Shown: positions 21,901 through 31,600 of the stretch, in pieces
Numbering within the stretch: the stretch's first letter is position 1
How the letters are laid out: every line of letters starts with the position of its first letter
DNA from: Bolinopsis microptera
Taxonomy: Eukaryota > Ctenophora > Tentaculata > Lobata > Bolinopsidae
Assembly: GCF_026151205.1 (NCBI RefSeq)
Contig: NC_087077.1
Coordinates: 2,170,001-2,234,000, forward strand
Direction: 5' to 3'
Length of the DNA stretch: 64,000 nt
The notes under the pieces: model-generated
Seen by the model: only the letters and a program-made list of their open reading frames with translations
What the model was told of the DNA's origin: nothing
Database searches by the model: none
Made by a program: the position numbers and the translations under genes

Positions 21901-24900
21901 GGCGCCTCTAGTCCTATCTGAGTGCGCACGTGCGGTTTGGCACTGCGCGTGTACCGGCCTTTAGTTGTACACTCATTTATAATTTACCGTTTTAGTTTGC
22001 TGTGACTTGAGTGTAAAGCGTAACGAATGTGGATGTGTTCGTCTGCTATGCTTGGTATAATATTGCTTGGTTGCAAATCTTGCTTACGTTATAAATAGTG
22101 TCACATAGTGAGTTAGAACTTAAAAGCTTGGTGCTTGGTGCTTGTCCAACTGGAATGAAGACGTGCATTTCATACCTACCCGATCCGTTTTTATTAGGAC
22201 CGTGTTGTGTTGATATGACATGTTGATATATCAACTGTGGTACGATACAGGGAGTTGCTAGGTGCTAGGTTGGGAGCTATAAATATACATAATTTACATG
22301 CCTTTCTGTGTGACTTCAATCTTATTTCAGGTGTATCTCGGCTCATGGTTATCGTAGGGTGATAATTCTTTTTTCAACCGGTCATAAAAAGTCTCCTCTC
22401 CATTGGTTATAGGCTTGTTAGTATTGTAAATTGTTTATGTATTCTTAATTAGTAATTTAGTCAGCCCGCACGCTCATTTTACCTGTATTTCTATATGCGC
22501 GGATCAGAGCAACTCACATAATTGACGTCACAGGTTCAAATTGTTTTGGCTGGATATCTCGGCGCGCGAATGAAATACAACTTTGCGGATTTCACTAAAG
22601 TGGTTTTTACGATTAATGTAATAATATGATTTGCACGAGAAAAAAACTTTTTCTAAGGTCCCCTCATCCTTTAAAGAATATTCAACATTCATCCCACTAG
22701 TTGGTCAGTAGTTGATATCAGTATCCGCACCAATGAACACCATACAGTTAGTTAACAGTGAGCACACATCATCTCATGTAAGAGTGGCACTCACCGTGTA
22801 TAATGTTACATCCACTATTTTATAATGTGTTACTGTACTCCTTTATAATGTGTTACTGTACTCCTTTCACTTTGTTATGTGGCTTCGTTATGGATATCTC
22901 AAATCAAGGTTTGTGAGATGAGTTTGCTGTGTTTTTCACGGGGCTGATTTAAAATTTAAAGCCAATTTTGTGTTGGTTTCTTTATTTTTATGGTTTGCTG
23001 ACGTGTTATTTTTTTCAGGAGGCAAATACTCAGTTGATGTTAATGTTTGAGAAGATTTCTACTCTACAATCTGAAGTGGATTCTAAAGAAATAGCGCTCG
23101 ACGATATGACCACTAAATATAATGGCAGTAACAAATCTGTTAAATCCCTGTCTGATAGGGTTAGAGAGGTAAACTTAATAATTACATTTTAGTTAACTTA
23201 GTAATTACATTTTATTAAACTTAGTAATTACATTTTATTAAACTTAGTAATTACATTTTATTAAACTTAGTAATTACATTTTAGTCTTTAATTTTAGATT
23301 CTTTGACTACAATTTCACATATTATTGTTGATTGTGATGATTTTAATTTAAACAAATTTTCAAGTCGATATTTTCATTTTGTGTAAAGCAAAGTGCTGAT
23401 GTTGCTAAGTGTAAAATCAACAACTTTGTGCGATTATTCCTAATTTTATTTCATACGTGACACGTGCATGTACCAACATTGCCACTGTCATGTTAATGTT
23501 GTTACATCTAAAATAACATACTGGTTCTGTTCACAGCTAGAAACACAAAGTATCGAGAAGGATAAAGCACACAACGCACAATTGGTATCATATCAACAAC
23601 AATGTCAGAATCAGCTAAATGTAATGAAGGAGCAATGTAAACTTCAGGTAATGCTTTCGTACACAACTTGAATTGTATCAGAGTTTCGTTCTTTTGATGT
23701 GATTTGTGATTTTCATGGTTAAGTGTATGAATATTTTGCATGACAGCGAGGAAATGACAGCTGGGGAAATTGCTCAGATTGTGTTGTACACTAAGCTTAT
23801 GAGGGAAGCTGCCTTATCTATGTTCAGCGAAACGACGAATTTCGGAACAATTTAGAACAGGGCCAGCAACTATGCCGTGTATTTGTACTAAGATTACATA
23901 AATTAGTAAATAATATACATGCTCGGTACCGCCTGATGAGGCTTATTGTTGCCCGCTAGTGAATAGCTCCCGATGAGATCACTGATTGGGTTACGAAATC
24001 ACTGATTAAGTGCCGAGATCACGTATCTGCAAGATCTGAAAAGGGTCATAACTCGGCTTAGTTGTGAACAACCAACTTGAAATTTTAGGAAAGCACTTCA
24101 ATTATCAAACCAAATGTGTCTGAAATTTTGGAGTTCCTAACTCAAAACGTTCTCACTTTATGGTGAAAAATAGGGAGTGGCATGCCACACCCTCTGTAAT
24201 TGATGACATTTTACGACATTTTCAGGAAATCTAAGTTTGACCCATATCTATATTCTCTGAAATTTTTAAGCAATTCTGATACGAATAACGTGAGTTACTA
24301 AAGGGTTGCGTGTGGGTAGTTACTTCTTGGCCACCCTGTATGTTCCGTGGTTAATTTTCATTCGTTTTGGACTAGAATAATCTAGCTAGAGTTGTCAGTT
24401 CAGTTGAAAATCTGTCATACTTGATATCCGATAGGTGGCACCGGGAAGGAGCAACCGGAGAAGGTCTTCTTAAAATGAAATTGTACGACGCGCATGTCAA
24501 ATTGAGATCTATTTCGCGTCTTAGGATCAATTAGCGCGCTGCTCGCGTACGTGTTAATATAATTTCCAGTGAATTATATAATTCACTTAAGCACGGAAAA
24601 TCTGGGATCAATTTGTAGATAAAAAGCGTGGGCACCTTTTGCTGTGTGTACAGTAATTACTAAAACACATTTACACAGTAATTGCACCAAGTAGTGTTGA
24701 TTAAATGAGATTATCTTCATGAGTGAATGCAGTGGCGTAACATTAGTCCTTACCATTTCCCCCCGCTGAAATTTTTTGACGCCCTTACAAAAATGTTCTT
24801 GTCCTAAAAAATGGTCAGGTCTTTTTGGCGCCACCTAAAGATTTTGGTGGGCCCTTTGTTACGCCACTGAGTGAATACAGCGTGATTCTAAACTCCTCCA

Positions 24901-27460
24901 AATCAATTCTTCCAATGTGAGAGTTTTCACTTCTGTGTGCTCATAACTTAGTTAGCTGCTGAAACAAACGATCAAAGGGCACATAACTTGTGCAAAAAGC
25001 ACATAACTTGTGCAAAGGGCACATAACTTGTGCAATGTTCAGATGAAAGAAATGAACGAATACGTAACCAAGAACCAAACGAAAGCTCAGAATGAGCTAT
25101 CCGATCATCAAAATTCCACCAGAGTGTGGCAGGACGAACGGAAAATGTTTGAGGAATCTATTGCCAAGCTTGATGGGCTGGTGGGTTTAGAGTTTTACCC
25201 AAAAAAACCCTAGATTTTACCCAAAAAAACCCTACCTAGGAATTTAAGTGCATGTGTTTTTTAATTGCTACAAGCTCAGAATTGCTGCACGGGATATTAT
25301 AGGAAAAACATAACCATGTGAAATCTTTACTTGATACTGTTTTCCTCTCAGGTGACAACCTCAATTGCTGAAAGTGAGAAGCTAAAAAAGAGTATTCTAA
25401 GTTTGGAACAACTAAACAGTCAACTGAAGACGGAGCTCGAAAACAAGGTACAGTCTTTTTATTTAAAAGTCGCTATCTGTCATTAGTTGCAGCATCAAAA
25501 AATCAACGCCCGCACTGCTATTTGTTTCTAAATTTTGACAAGAAAAAGTTATAAATCTCTAACTGTCAAGAGTCGGAACAGTTAGATTTTCACCCTATAT
25601 ATAGATCCTCGCTTCAGACTACTTTGGAACAGCGAATAGCAACAATCGAAGAGGAGAACAGTAAACTAAAAACAGAACTGGACCAAAAGATTCTGGGCTA
25701 TCAGCAAGATCTATCAAGTTTCCAAGACGAGAACAGTCAGCTTAAACAAGATCTCAAAGAAAAGGTATATTAAAACAGTCTGCAACCTCACGAGTAAATT
25801 ATTTCAACATTTATAATTTGTTGACTTAAAACCGGTTTAAGATTAAAACATTAAACATCACATATGATTCATAGAGTTAGCCCCCACAAATCTTTCAATA
25901 ATTCTAATTTATTGCAGGACAACAAGTTTTCATTACTGCTGTCAACAGAGGAATCACTACTTAATCTTGTCAGTCTAATCGGAGATATAAAGTCACTCTC
26001 AACCCAATCCGAAGAACAAGAGAAGCCTCCTTCATCCGAAGAAGCGGCAGCAACTGAGCTGGAGATAAATGAAGATGAAGTAGAAGAATTAAAGGACTAT
26101 GTAGATTCAGAAGATGATATCGCGGGGACCGCGCAAGAAGCCACCGAACCAGAGCAGGAGCCAATTCCAGAACCGCAGGAGCCAATTCCAGAACCACAGG
26201 AGCCAATTTCAGAACCACAGGAGCTAATTCCAGAACCACAGGAGCCAATTCCAGAACCACAGGAGCCAATTCCAGAACCACAGGAGCCAATTTCAGAAGC
26301 GCAGGAGCCAATTCCAGAACCACAGATCGAATGTGTTGAAACCTCAGAAGGAATCGAGAAAGATGAATCACCTGAGAGTAAAGATGAGTTACCAGTTGAA
26401 GAACCAAAAGTAGCAGAGCAGTCGACAGAGCAAGAAGTTGTGGAAGAAGTTGTTCAAGTCGAAGAAACTCATCTTGAAGATAACGAACCCCAACCGGAAA
26501 CTTTAGAAGCTGATGTGGCTACTGAAGAACCTGAACCGCAAGAAAATGAGTCAGATCAGTCTGCTGACTCCCCACAATCAGATCAAATTCAGCAGTTTGA
26601 GATGGTTGAAACACCAGATACCCAACCCGAAAATCTCGCCGCAAGCTCGTCTGGAAGTTCCTTCATCAACGTACCTTCATCCGGCAGCTCTTTTGTCAAC
26701 GTTCCCTCCTGTTCGGAAGTGGACAGCTACCAAGATATCTCCACAGTCTCGTCTCCAGACACAACTCCTTCCTCTCCCAACCGCTCCCACACTAGCACTC
26801 CCACCGGGATTCTGGACGAGGACCAGGAAGGAGCTGACTACGAGTTGGAGCCGGAAGTTCCTGAAACACAAGTGGCAGAGCCGGAGCTAGAAATCCCTCA
26901 AGCGCAGGAGTCAGAACAAGGCCGCTGAGTCGCAGCAAGATCCTCCTGCTGCAGAAGAGGAATCAGAGATCACAGTTACAGCGGGAGAGAAGAGCGAAGA
27001 AATAGTCAGCGAGGAGATCGTTGAAGAGGCAGGTCAGGAGAAGCTAGCTGAAACAGAACAGGCTGAAATAGTTGATGAACCCGCAGTAACCGAAGAAGTA
27101 GTAAATGAACCTGAAGTAATCGATACACCTGAAGAGGAAGATAGTTGCTGTGCTGCTGATCCACCCACTGAGGAACCAGCGGTTTTGCCAGAAGAAACAC
27201 CCAAGGATGAACCAACACCCGAATTAGAACCAGTCTCTGAAACTACCGAAGCCCCACCCTCAGCTGAACCAGCTATTCCAGAGCACACTCCTACCCCTGC
27301 AAAGGCACCCCAACCATCAACTCCAGCTAAACCAGGGTTTATCTTCACTGTTAACCCTAGTATTGTACCTGGGTCCATCATCAGAACACCTGAAAGGCCC
27401 AGTAGCAAACCTCATGCTTCACTCTACGAAGAAACTGTTGTCGGAACGGCCGAAATATGA
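15966..27460 (+). CDS. Coiled-coil protein with acidic Pro/Glu-rich tail; frameshifted last exon
   Basis: Seven exons: 15966-16121, 23019-23168, 23537-23647, 25043-25180, 25352-25447, 25618-25764 and 25918-27460. All six introns are GT-AG and phase 0. The ATG at 15966 follows an in-frame TAG and gives [14 protein letters not shown]. Exons 2-6 (214 residues) are heptad-rich coiled coil (for example [19 protein letters not shown]). Exon 7 encodes a disordered acidic region with eight EPIPEPQ-type repeats, two SGSSF[IV]NVPS motifs and a C-terminus ending ETVVGTAEI. The first frame stops at 26926-26928, but a one-base shift at about 26920 (caaggcc for caagcc) restores an acidic frame to 27460. 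A spliced length near 780 residues is expected without the shift. I do not recognise an orthologue; a scaffold or cytoskeletal role is only a guess. The first intron is 6.9 kb and holds a LINE and a DNA transposon. Confidence 0.82.
16292..19129 (+). CDS. LINE polyprotein (endonuclease remnant + reverse transcriptase), CR1/L2-like
   Basis: A single 945-codon open frame. Residues 1-190 are the C-terminal two thirds of an AP-type endonuclease ([32 protein letters not shown]); the N-terminal N and E motifs are missing, so the copy is 5'-truncated. A cysteine cluster ([19 protein letters not shown], about 291-309) precedes the reverse transcriptase at about 460-760: [25 protein letters not shown] and FADD are all intact. 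The C-terminal block ([37 protein letters not shown]) is complete. The absence of any stop or shift suggests a recent insertion. It sits in sense orientation 170 bp after the first donor of the coiled-coil gene. Its 3' region includes a ~52-bp duplication (19268-19362). Confidence 0.95.
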   Translation: MYNIHYTCAPSDTDTINIPSSFNLMRCDRPNSSRGGCGLMINKKLAYTELVMDSKLDNIEALWVKLKNSKINVCCFYRSGNYCSVDNFIEYIHFCMKKLNGKKVIWIGDINIDQNNISSTQYKKLDMTLRCYNLVQTIQGITRVAKRGDNVTQTTIDVIFTNCYADFVQSSVLDERIGDHQAIMCEIDCKVPIAPKFEKVEIRNHCKRNVKQFLDYLDTCSDYSPLLESTDVEAITAGLCHHIKQAYATFFPCKTIERHEKFIHKPSTELLNAINHTHFLLKKFRKKKDKRDNGNCNKCGTCSKCIKCNEAWDCYKIQRNIRNKLAKTCKKANVIDDLQVKSAKNDLKGIWKTIKLASNMTPGTTNCQTINENDPELFNFHFANVGSRLQNQAPNIERVSFTDFLPPRTSNISFDRFQEINETDILMYVETLKNDKASYDNVPLFLLKQAVPHIVEPLTHIVNLSLNTGVVPTLCKKARVTPIHKAGMKDDPNNYRPISILPLVGKLIEYFVGKQLTDYMEENKLFIRHQYGFRKNHSTTYLMYDLMDEIYMSKSKSYKPGIIFLDLKKAFDTVNHEILLQKLAYYGIGGIALTWFKNFLSCRYQCTRINGNLSSFLEVLSGVPQGSIIGPILFSIFINDIIYACNLSKPFLFADDGALFFDQTCRSTFINMKIELMTIFKWLSVNKLSLNEKKTEFLLFDSVDQHDEITIDCNEVTFTIKECKETKYLGLILDSKLNFKSHVDYIIRKVMKRIGAMYRSKALLPIKYRKMFANALMLPQFDYLDTIYCRAGKTKLAELDTLYKKVAKIALNVPKTESSLNVYRDMKWLPLHLRRQLHLSNYMFRIIHDNCPTNFMNKFSYISGGSRSGESCNLYVNRSTSHKNFQYLGAKCWNNVPTDLRNLPDVKSFSDSYKKQLLSSITTDPNYTVDNSYDKFYTAIIVADN
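20045..20140 (-). mobile_element. LINE/SINE 3' tail, minus orientation
   Basis: On the minus strand a cggcctaagcggtatacaaa block runs into (ATT)n (20047-20071), the same design as the LINE tail at 5155-5207. No coding part is recognised. Confidence 0.45.
20937..20997. repeat. Telomere-like CCCTAA repeats
   Basis: Two short runs of (aacccta) at 20937-20956 and 20979-20996 match the animal telomere repeat TTAGGG on the opposite strand. They lie inside the TTAA transposon, so they need not mark a chromosome fusion. Confidence 0.8.
21452..21883 (-). CDS. P2X7-like C-terminal domain protein inside a transposon
   Basis: The 143-residue frame contains [27 protein letters not shown], then [19 protein letters not shown] and GKYVGFK. 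This order (an ERE.v.C block, an R.AAYR.f segment, a IPsCvvw.IR..yP motif and Y.GF) is that of the cytoplasmic C-terminal domain of the P2X7 receptor, which occurs detached in many invertebrate proteins. No P2X channel segments (two transmembrane helices, ectodomain) are present. The cysteine-rich part of the domain is partly absent, so an upstream exon or a decayed copy is possible. It is the only coding segment of the TTAA transposon, and stands antisense to the host gene. Confidence 0.7.
   Translation of the reverse strand: MYSTTSYIQSIFRSSVAALSYCCSTIGVAKELTERESVNCITDIHRFKASICDESVLELIAYSVNRKEFPEKDDVEKRNRLYRFAAYRTFFGILELNGLGKGRRFRLPQCVVRVIRRMYPSKSGKYVGFKSLNEQVSEKLNIY
23169..23285. repeat. 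23-bp tandem repeat directly after exon 2 donor
   Basis: Four to five copies of aacttagtaattacatttta(tt) start within 5 bp of the donor at 23169. Confidence 0.9.
24730..24869. mobile_element. hAT-type MITE, 140 bp
   Basis: Terminal inverted repeats CAGTGGCGTAAC are exact over 12 bp. The flanking octamers agtgaatg (24722-24729) and agtgaata (24870-24877) match at 7 of 8 positions, the 8-bp duplication typical of hAT transposons, whose ends commonly begin CAGTGGCG. No coding capacity. It lies in intron 3 of the coiled-coil gene. Confidence 0.93.
24974..25036. repeat. Triple ~23-bp repeat abutting an exon
   Basis: Three copies of gcacataacttgtgcaaa with short spacers end about 6 bp before the acceptor of exon 4 (25043). 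The repeat core gcac....gtgc is palindromic. Confidence 0.88.
26158..26325 (+). repeat. Coding minisatellite, 8 x 21 bp (EPIPEPQ)
   Basis: Eight in-frame copies of a 21-bp unit encode EPIPEPQ with small changes ([21 protein letters not shown]). The unit length keeps the frame. It lies within exon 7 of the coiled-coil gene. Confidence 0.95.
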
Positions 27461-28639
27461 ACTGGACTTTGAATTTTGTTGTTTGAAACCTCTTGGATTT
27501 TTTTTCTTCGAATGAATTGATACTGATTGCTGGGGTTTATGAAAATTTATGTATAGGGCCCTGCAGGGGGCCGTTATAAGCTCTTATGATTATGCTTTTT
27601 AGTCTATTTTCGTAGTAAAGTGTCCGTTTGTTTTCGTAAGCTAAATTTTGTGTAATACCGCTTTTGCGCCTTTAAATACTGCATGCCAATTTTCAATAAA
27701 GAAATTTTAACGCGAATTGCAGGCAATTTCGTTGCCCATGGCTACTAGCTACATATTTCAAATTGAACTATCGAGATTGAGATGTTGGTATGATCAATTT
27801 GCGAACCGTAACATTTAAATTAAATTTGGTTTGTAATACATTGCATGATACTTATTAAACCCGATATTGATAGATTTAAAAAAAAGCAGCGAGGTTTAAA
27901 ATATGGCGGATTATGAATATGATGATCAAGAGTTTTGTCAAGTGTCAAGAAAAGTTTTTCAACGCATGATTAAGATAATTGTTTAAAGAATGTATGTGAT
28001 TAATTTATTTTATTACAAAGGTTGACTGTTTTTATACAAGTCTCACATTGCTTTATTTCAAAATGGTTGTTTCACTTATCACAAGATGAAGAAGACAGCG
28101 ATATAACTGATATGGGATATTGTGAGGATTTCTAAGAGGAATTTACCTGAAACCATACACGGTTTTATTTGCCCTAAGCACTTTATCAGTGCAATATTTA
28201 TTATTTCACTTTTATCCCGTTTCAAAAGCCCTGAATCGGGAAAAATTAAGCATTAAGACTAATTATTTGTTTAAAAATTACATTAACCATATCCATCAAT
28301 CATCGACAATTACAAGACTCCCTTGCGACCTCCTAGATTCCTTTCATTTCAGTGAATCAAATTTCCAAATAAATACCAGTAACGTCAAGTAAAAACAAGA
28401 ATATCTTTAAACTATCATATATCGTCCTTCGAGGTTTGAACGCCTCAACTTAAAGTTTGCAAATACAAATAAAAACAAAAGGGAACCATCTTTCTGATAG
28501 ATTTTGTGCATCAAAACTAGACACGGTTATACACTGGTTGACTGGCAGTCAGTTTGAGGATTTTCATTGATAACTGGACACTCTCCATTAAGCTAAGAGT
28601 ACGGAATTGGGCACGATCTGACTTTGTTCATTCTCAGGC
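27461..28639. other. Interval between two convergent genes; polyadenylation signal at 27695
   Basis: The 3' untranslated region of the coiled-coil gene runs to an AATAAA at 27695-27700. The sulfatase 3' region is on the right; an AATAAA on the minus strand occurs near 28162. A 27-codon frame at 27903-27986 (MADYEYDDQEF...) has no supporting context. Confidence 0.6.
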
Positions 28640-31600
28640 TCATGAATCTTCCTTCAACCAAGGCATCCAGGTGCCGTTAAAATGATTGGGACTAGCTTCC
28701 GCGACGCCTCTATCCAGTAGGTTAACCGGAGGAATCATCTCGGACATCTCTTTGTCCAGGATTTCAAGGAGTTTTCTTACTGTTTCTGGGTGTTTGGAGG
28801 CGACATCGTTGTACTCGTACTCATCCACACTTAGATCGAACAATTTCACCTGTAGATACGGTTGTTAGGACTTACGTTGGGGTTTTATTTGGAAATTAAT
28901 ACTAAATAGAAAATAAAGACGATAGAAGAAAATGTACAATGAAAATTCTGATCATTTCAAGCGTGTCCGTCATTGGTCATGCGATCATACGTTTTACACT
29001 TCCTTAAAACTTTTAAAATGATCAGGCCATTTTATAATATGAGTTAATGTTTACTTGCCTTTTCTGCCGTTCCCTCTGGATAGAAACAGTCCACACTTTT
29101 ACACATGGGGTTATTTATTAAAGATTGCTTGTAAATCCCGATCAGTTGGTAGACTTTCTCAACGTAATCTTTCATGGGAAGTCCTCCATCTTCATACGAT
29201 GACTGGTCTTTTTTTAATATTTGGTAACGGCCGTCCACTTCGTCTGTATTAATGGTTTAAATTGTGATCCTTGATGGTTATTGATAAAAGCTACCGGAAA
29301 TGGTGGGTAGGATTGGCACCACGTCGTGTGTCAAATGGCGCTTCAGAAAAATAAATTACCATAAACTGGTATTAGAGCAGCACGAAGCAAGGAAATTTTA
29401 CACCGCTAGTACTTGCGAATATAACTCACTTGCTGCTGGATCTCCAAGGATAAGCTTCCATTGCCCGTATCTGATAGCCGCTTGTTCGTACACAGGATCT
29501 ATATCGTAGATAAAGTAATCGTGTGCTGTCTCCGCTGATTCCCTGAACACAAAGAAAATGTTAAGTATTAGACCAATCAATTTCTAGTGTTTATATCTCA
29601 GTCAGCATCTAGTTCCATTGACGTGGAGAGCTGATCTCCCAGTGCAGTCTGCGTAATAAACTTCAAATTACTTGGGGACCCCAGGCTATTATATTTATGT
29701 TCATAATCATAGAATAAAGATTAGGCGGAATGACAGGCTGAACGCCGCCCAGTAAACTTCAAACTATTTAAATGATTGATAAAATAAACATCGTGAGATT
29801 GAGCTACAATAATACTGAACAGAAATGCTAACATTTTGATAAGCTTTGATTGATCAGACCCATCCATCTCATGTGACATGTAGTCTATATCCAGGTCGAG
29901 GTAGCTTATCAGTGTCGGGTATATATCTGTTATATGCACCATCGCGTCTATCGTCTGGAGTTATTGGAAGTGTTATCAATCGATGATGAATATGTTGGAT
30001 CTTGTTCGTTGCTGCTTTCGAGACATCATTTTACCGAAAAAGGGTAGGTTTGAGCTGGGGTAGCTCGCAGTGATCGTTGATCTAAGTCATGTTAAAATGT
30101 ACAAAATGAAGCAGTCTGATAAATTAGGGATATTGCTTACCTTGCCTTTTTGTACATTTCTTCCGGATATAAATGCAGGAACCCTGCTTCCTGCTTCCCA
30201 CAGAGTCCCTTTGTCCCCTCTGAGAGGATAGTTAGATGACCCGGTAGGGTGGGGGCCTACATTCTGATCCACCGCAGTCAAACTCCCTGGAGAAATGCAG
30301 GCCATTAGTATCATCGTCTGATCCTTGGCCATTGGCCAAAGATCAGTTGATGATATTACTGATTACTATTGTGCATTGTTACAGTAACTCATTTTAAGAC
30401 ATGCCCAGCTCTGAAATTAGCCCTATATTTAGCTTTTTAATCAGAGATTTAAATGGCTGCTCAGTTAATCTTGATTTGAAGCTGACATTTGAACAAACCT
30501 CCATTATCGCTGATGAAGAGAACAACAGTATCGTCAAACATATCATTTTCTTTCAAGGCTTCTGTAATGTTCGCGACAGAGCAATCCATTGAGTAAACCA
30601 ATCCAGCGTATGTCTTCCTGCAAAGAATTAATTACAAATCAATAACCTGATTTCACATTATAATCACACTTTAACAGACTCTGATGAAGATCATCAAATC
30701 TGACCAATCAAACAAATAAATCGCATCCTATTTCTTATTATTTCAAATAAATCGCATCCTATTTCCTAATTCCCAGAGCCTAATTTCTACAAAATACTGA
30801 CCGGATTGAGTTTTCAATGTGCGCATTTTCCTGGAACTGAATAAACTCCTCAGGAACTTGTATAGGAGAGTGAGGGTTAGGATAGGACATCACTAGGAAC
30901 AGTGGCTTGTCTTCGTAGTTAGCCTCGTGATCCTCAACTATCCTACAATTCTGTCATCAATACTTATTAGATAGGATCCAGATGTTATCAATACTTATTA
31001 GATAGGATCCAGATGTTTTCCATTAATTCAATCGTTATGTTTATCCATTAATTCATTCTAATGGCGATCATGTTCAATATTTGTTAATAAACTACTAAAT
31101 TAAAATTTAAATTCAGTTCGTATGGGAAATTTGAAAAAGCACAAATTGTCAGCAATACCCCAACATTACCTACTTAATAGCTTCATCAGTGAACAAGTGA
31201 GAGTTGTATGTACCCTTGGCACCCCACAGTATGTTGTCAATGTGTGGCACACCATCGGAGTCGATGTAGTCGCGTCTCATGTCGTAACCGCCAGTGCCGT
31301 TAACGGTGTCAAATCCGGAGGTTGTGTGCGTGTAGTAGTCCTGCGGGGCACATCTTTTAATCAGTCAGTAATAAACTTGTGAGTGCTCCGAGGAATCAAT
31401 CATGCAACACTGTTGTATGAAAAAACACTATGTATGAAATGTAGGCAATTCCAGTCGATATTAACTATTTATTGATTATCGGCATTAGGCAGACGATGGA
31501 AATTTCTATTAGCCCAAGAAATCAACAATCCTACGAAAATAACAACGTCTAATTTCCCAGGAAATATTTTATACCTGCATGCCATTGTAGAAGCCGGTGA

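Larger units (their letters stand above)
20443..22670. mobile_element. TTAA-flanked DNA transposon carrying a P2X7-like frame
   Basis: The ends are perfect inverted repeats (AGGATGAGGGGACCTTAGAA at 20443 and its complement ending at 22670), each directly flanked by TTAA (20439-20442, 22671-22674). A second inverted match, ctgtgacgtcaattatgtg near 20588-20606 and 22517-22535, shows the terminal repeats once extended about 160 bp. TTAA duplications are used by piggyBac and Kolobok superfamilies. No transposase is recognisable, so the copy is non-autonomous. Inside are the P2X7-like frame (21452-21883, minus) and telomere-like repeats. The element lies in intron 1 of the coiled-coil gene. Confidence 0.93.

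Noticed and set aside
27903-27986. 27-codon frame MADYEYDDQEF...
   Set aside because: A possible downstream exon (DEEDSDITDMG...) near 28084 cannot be joined in frame with any GT-AG pair I could find.
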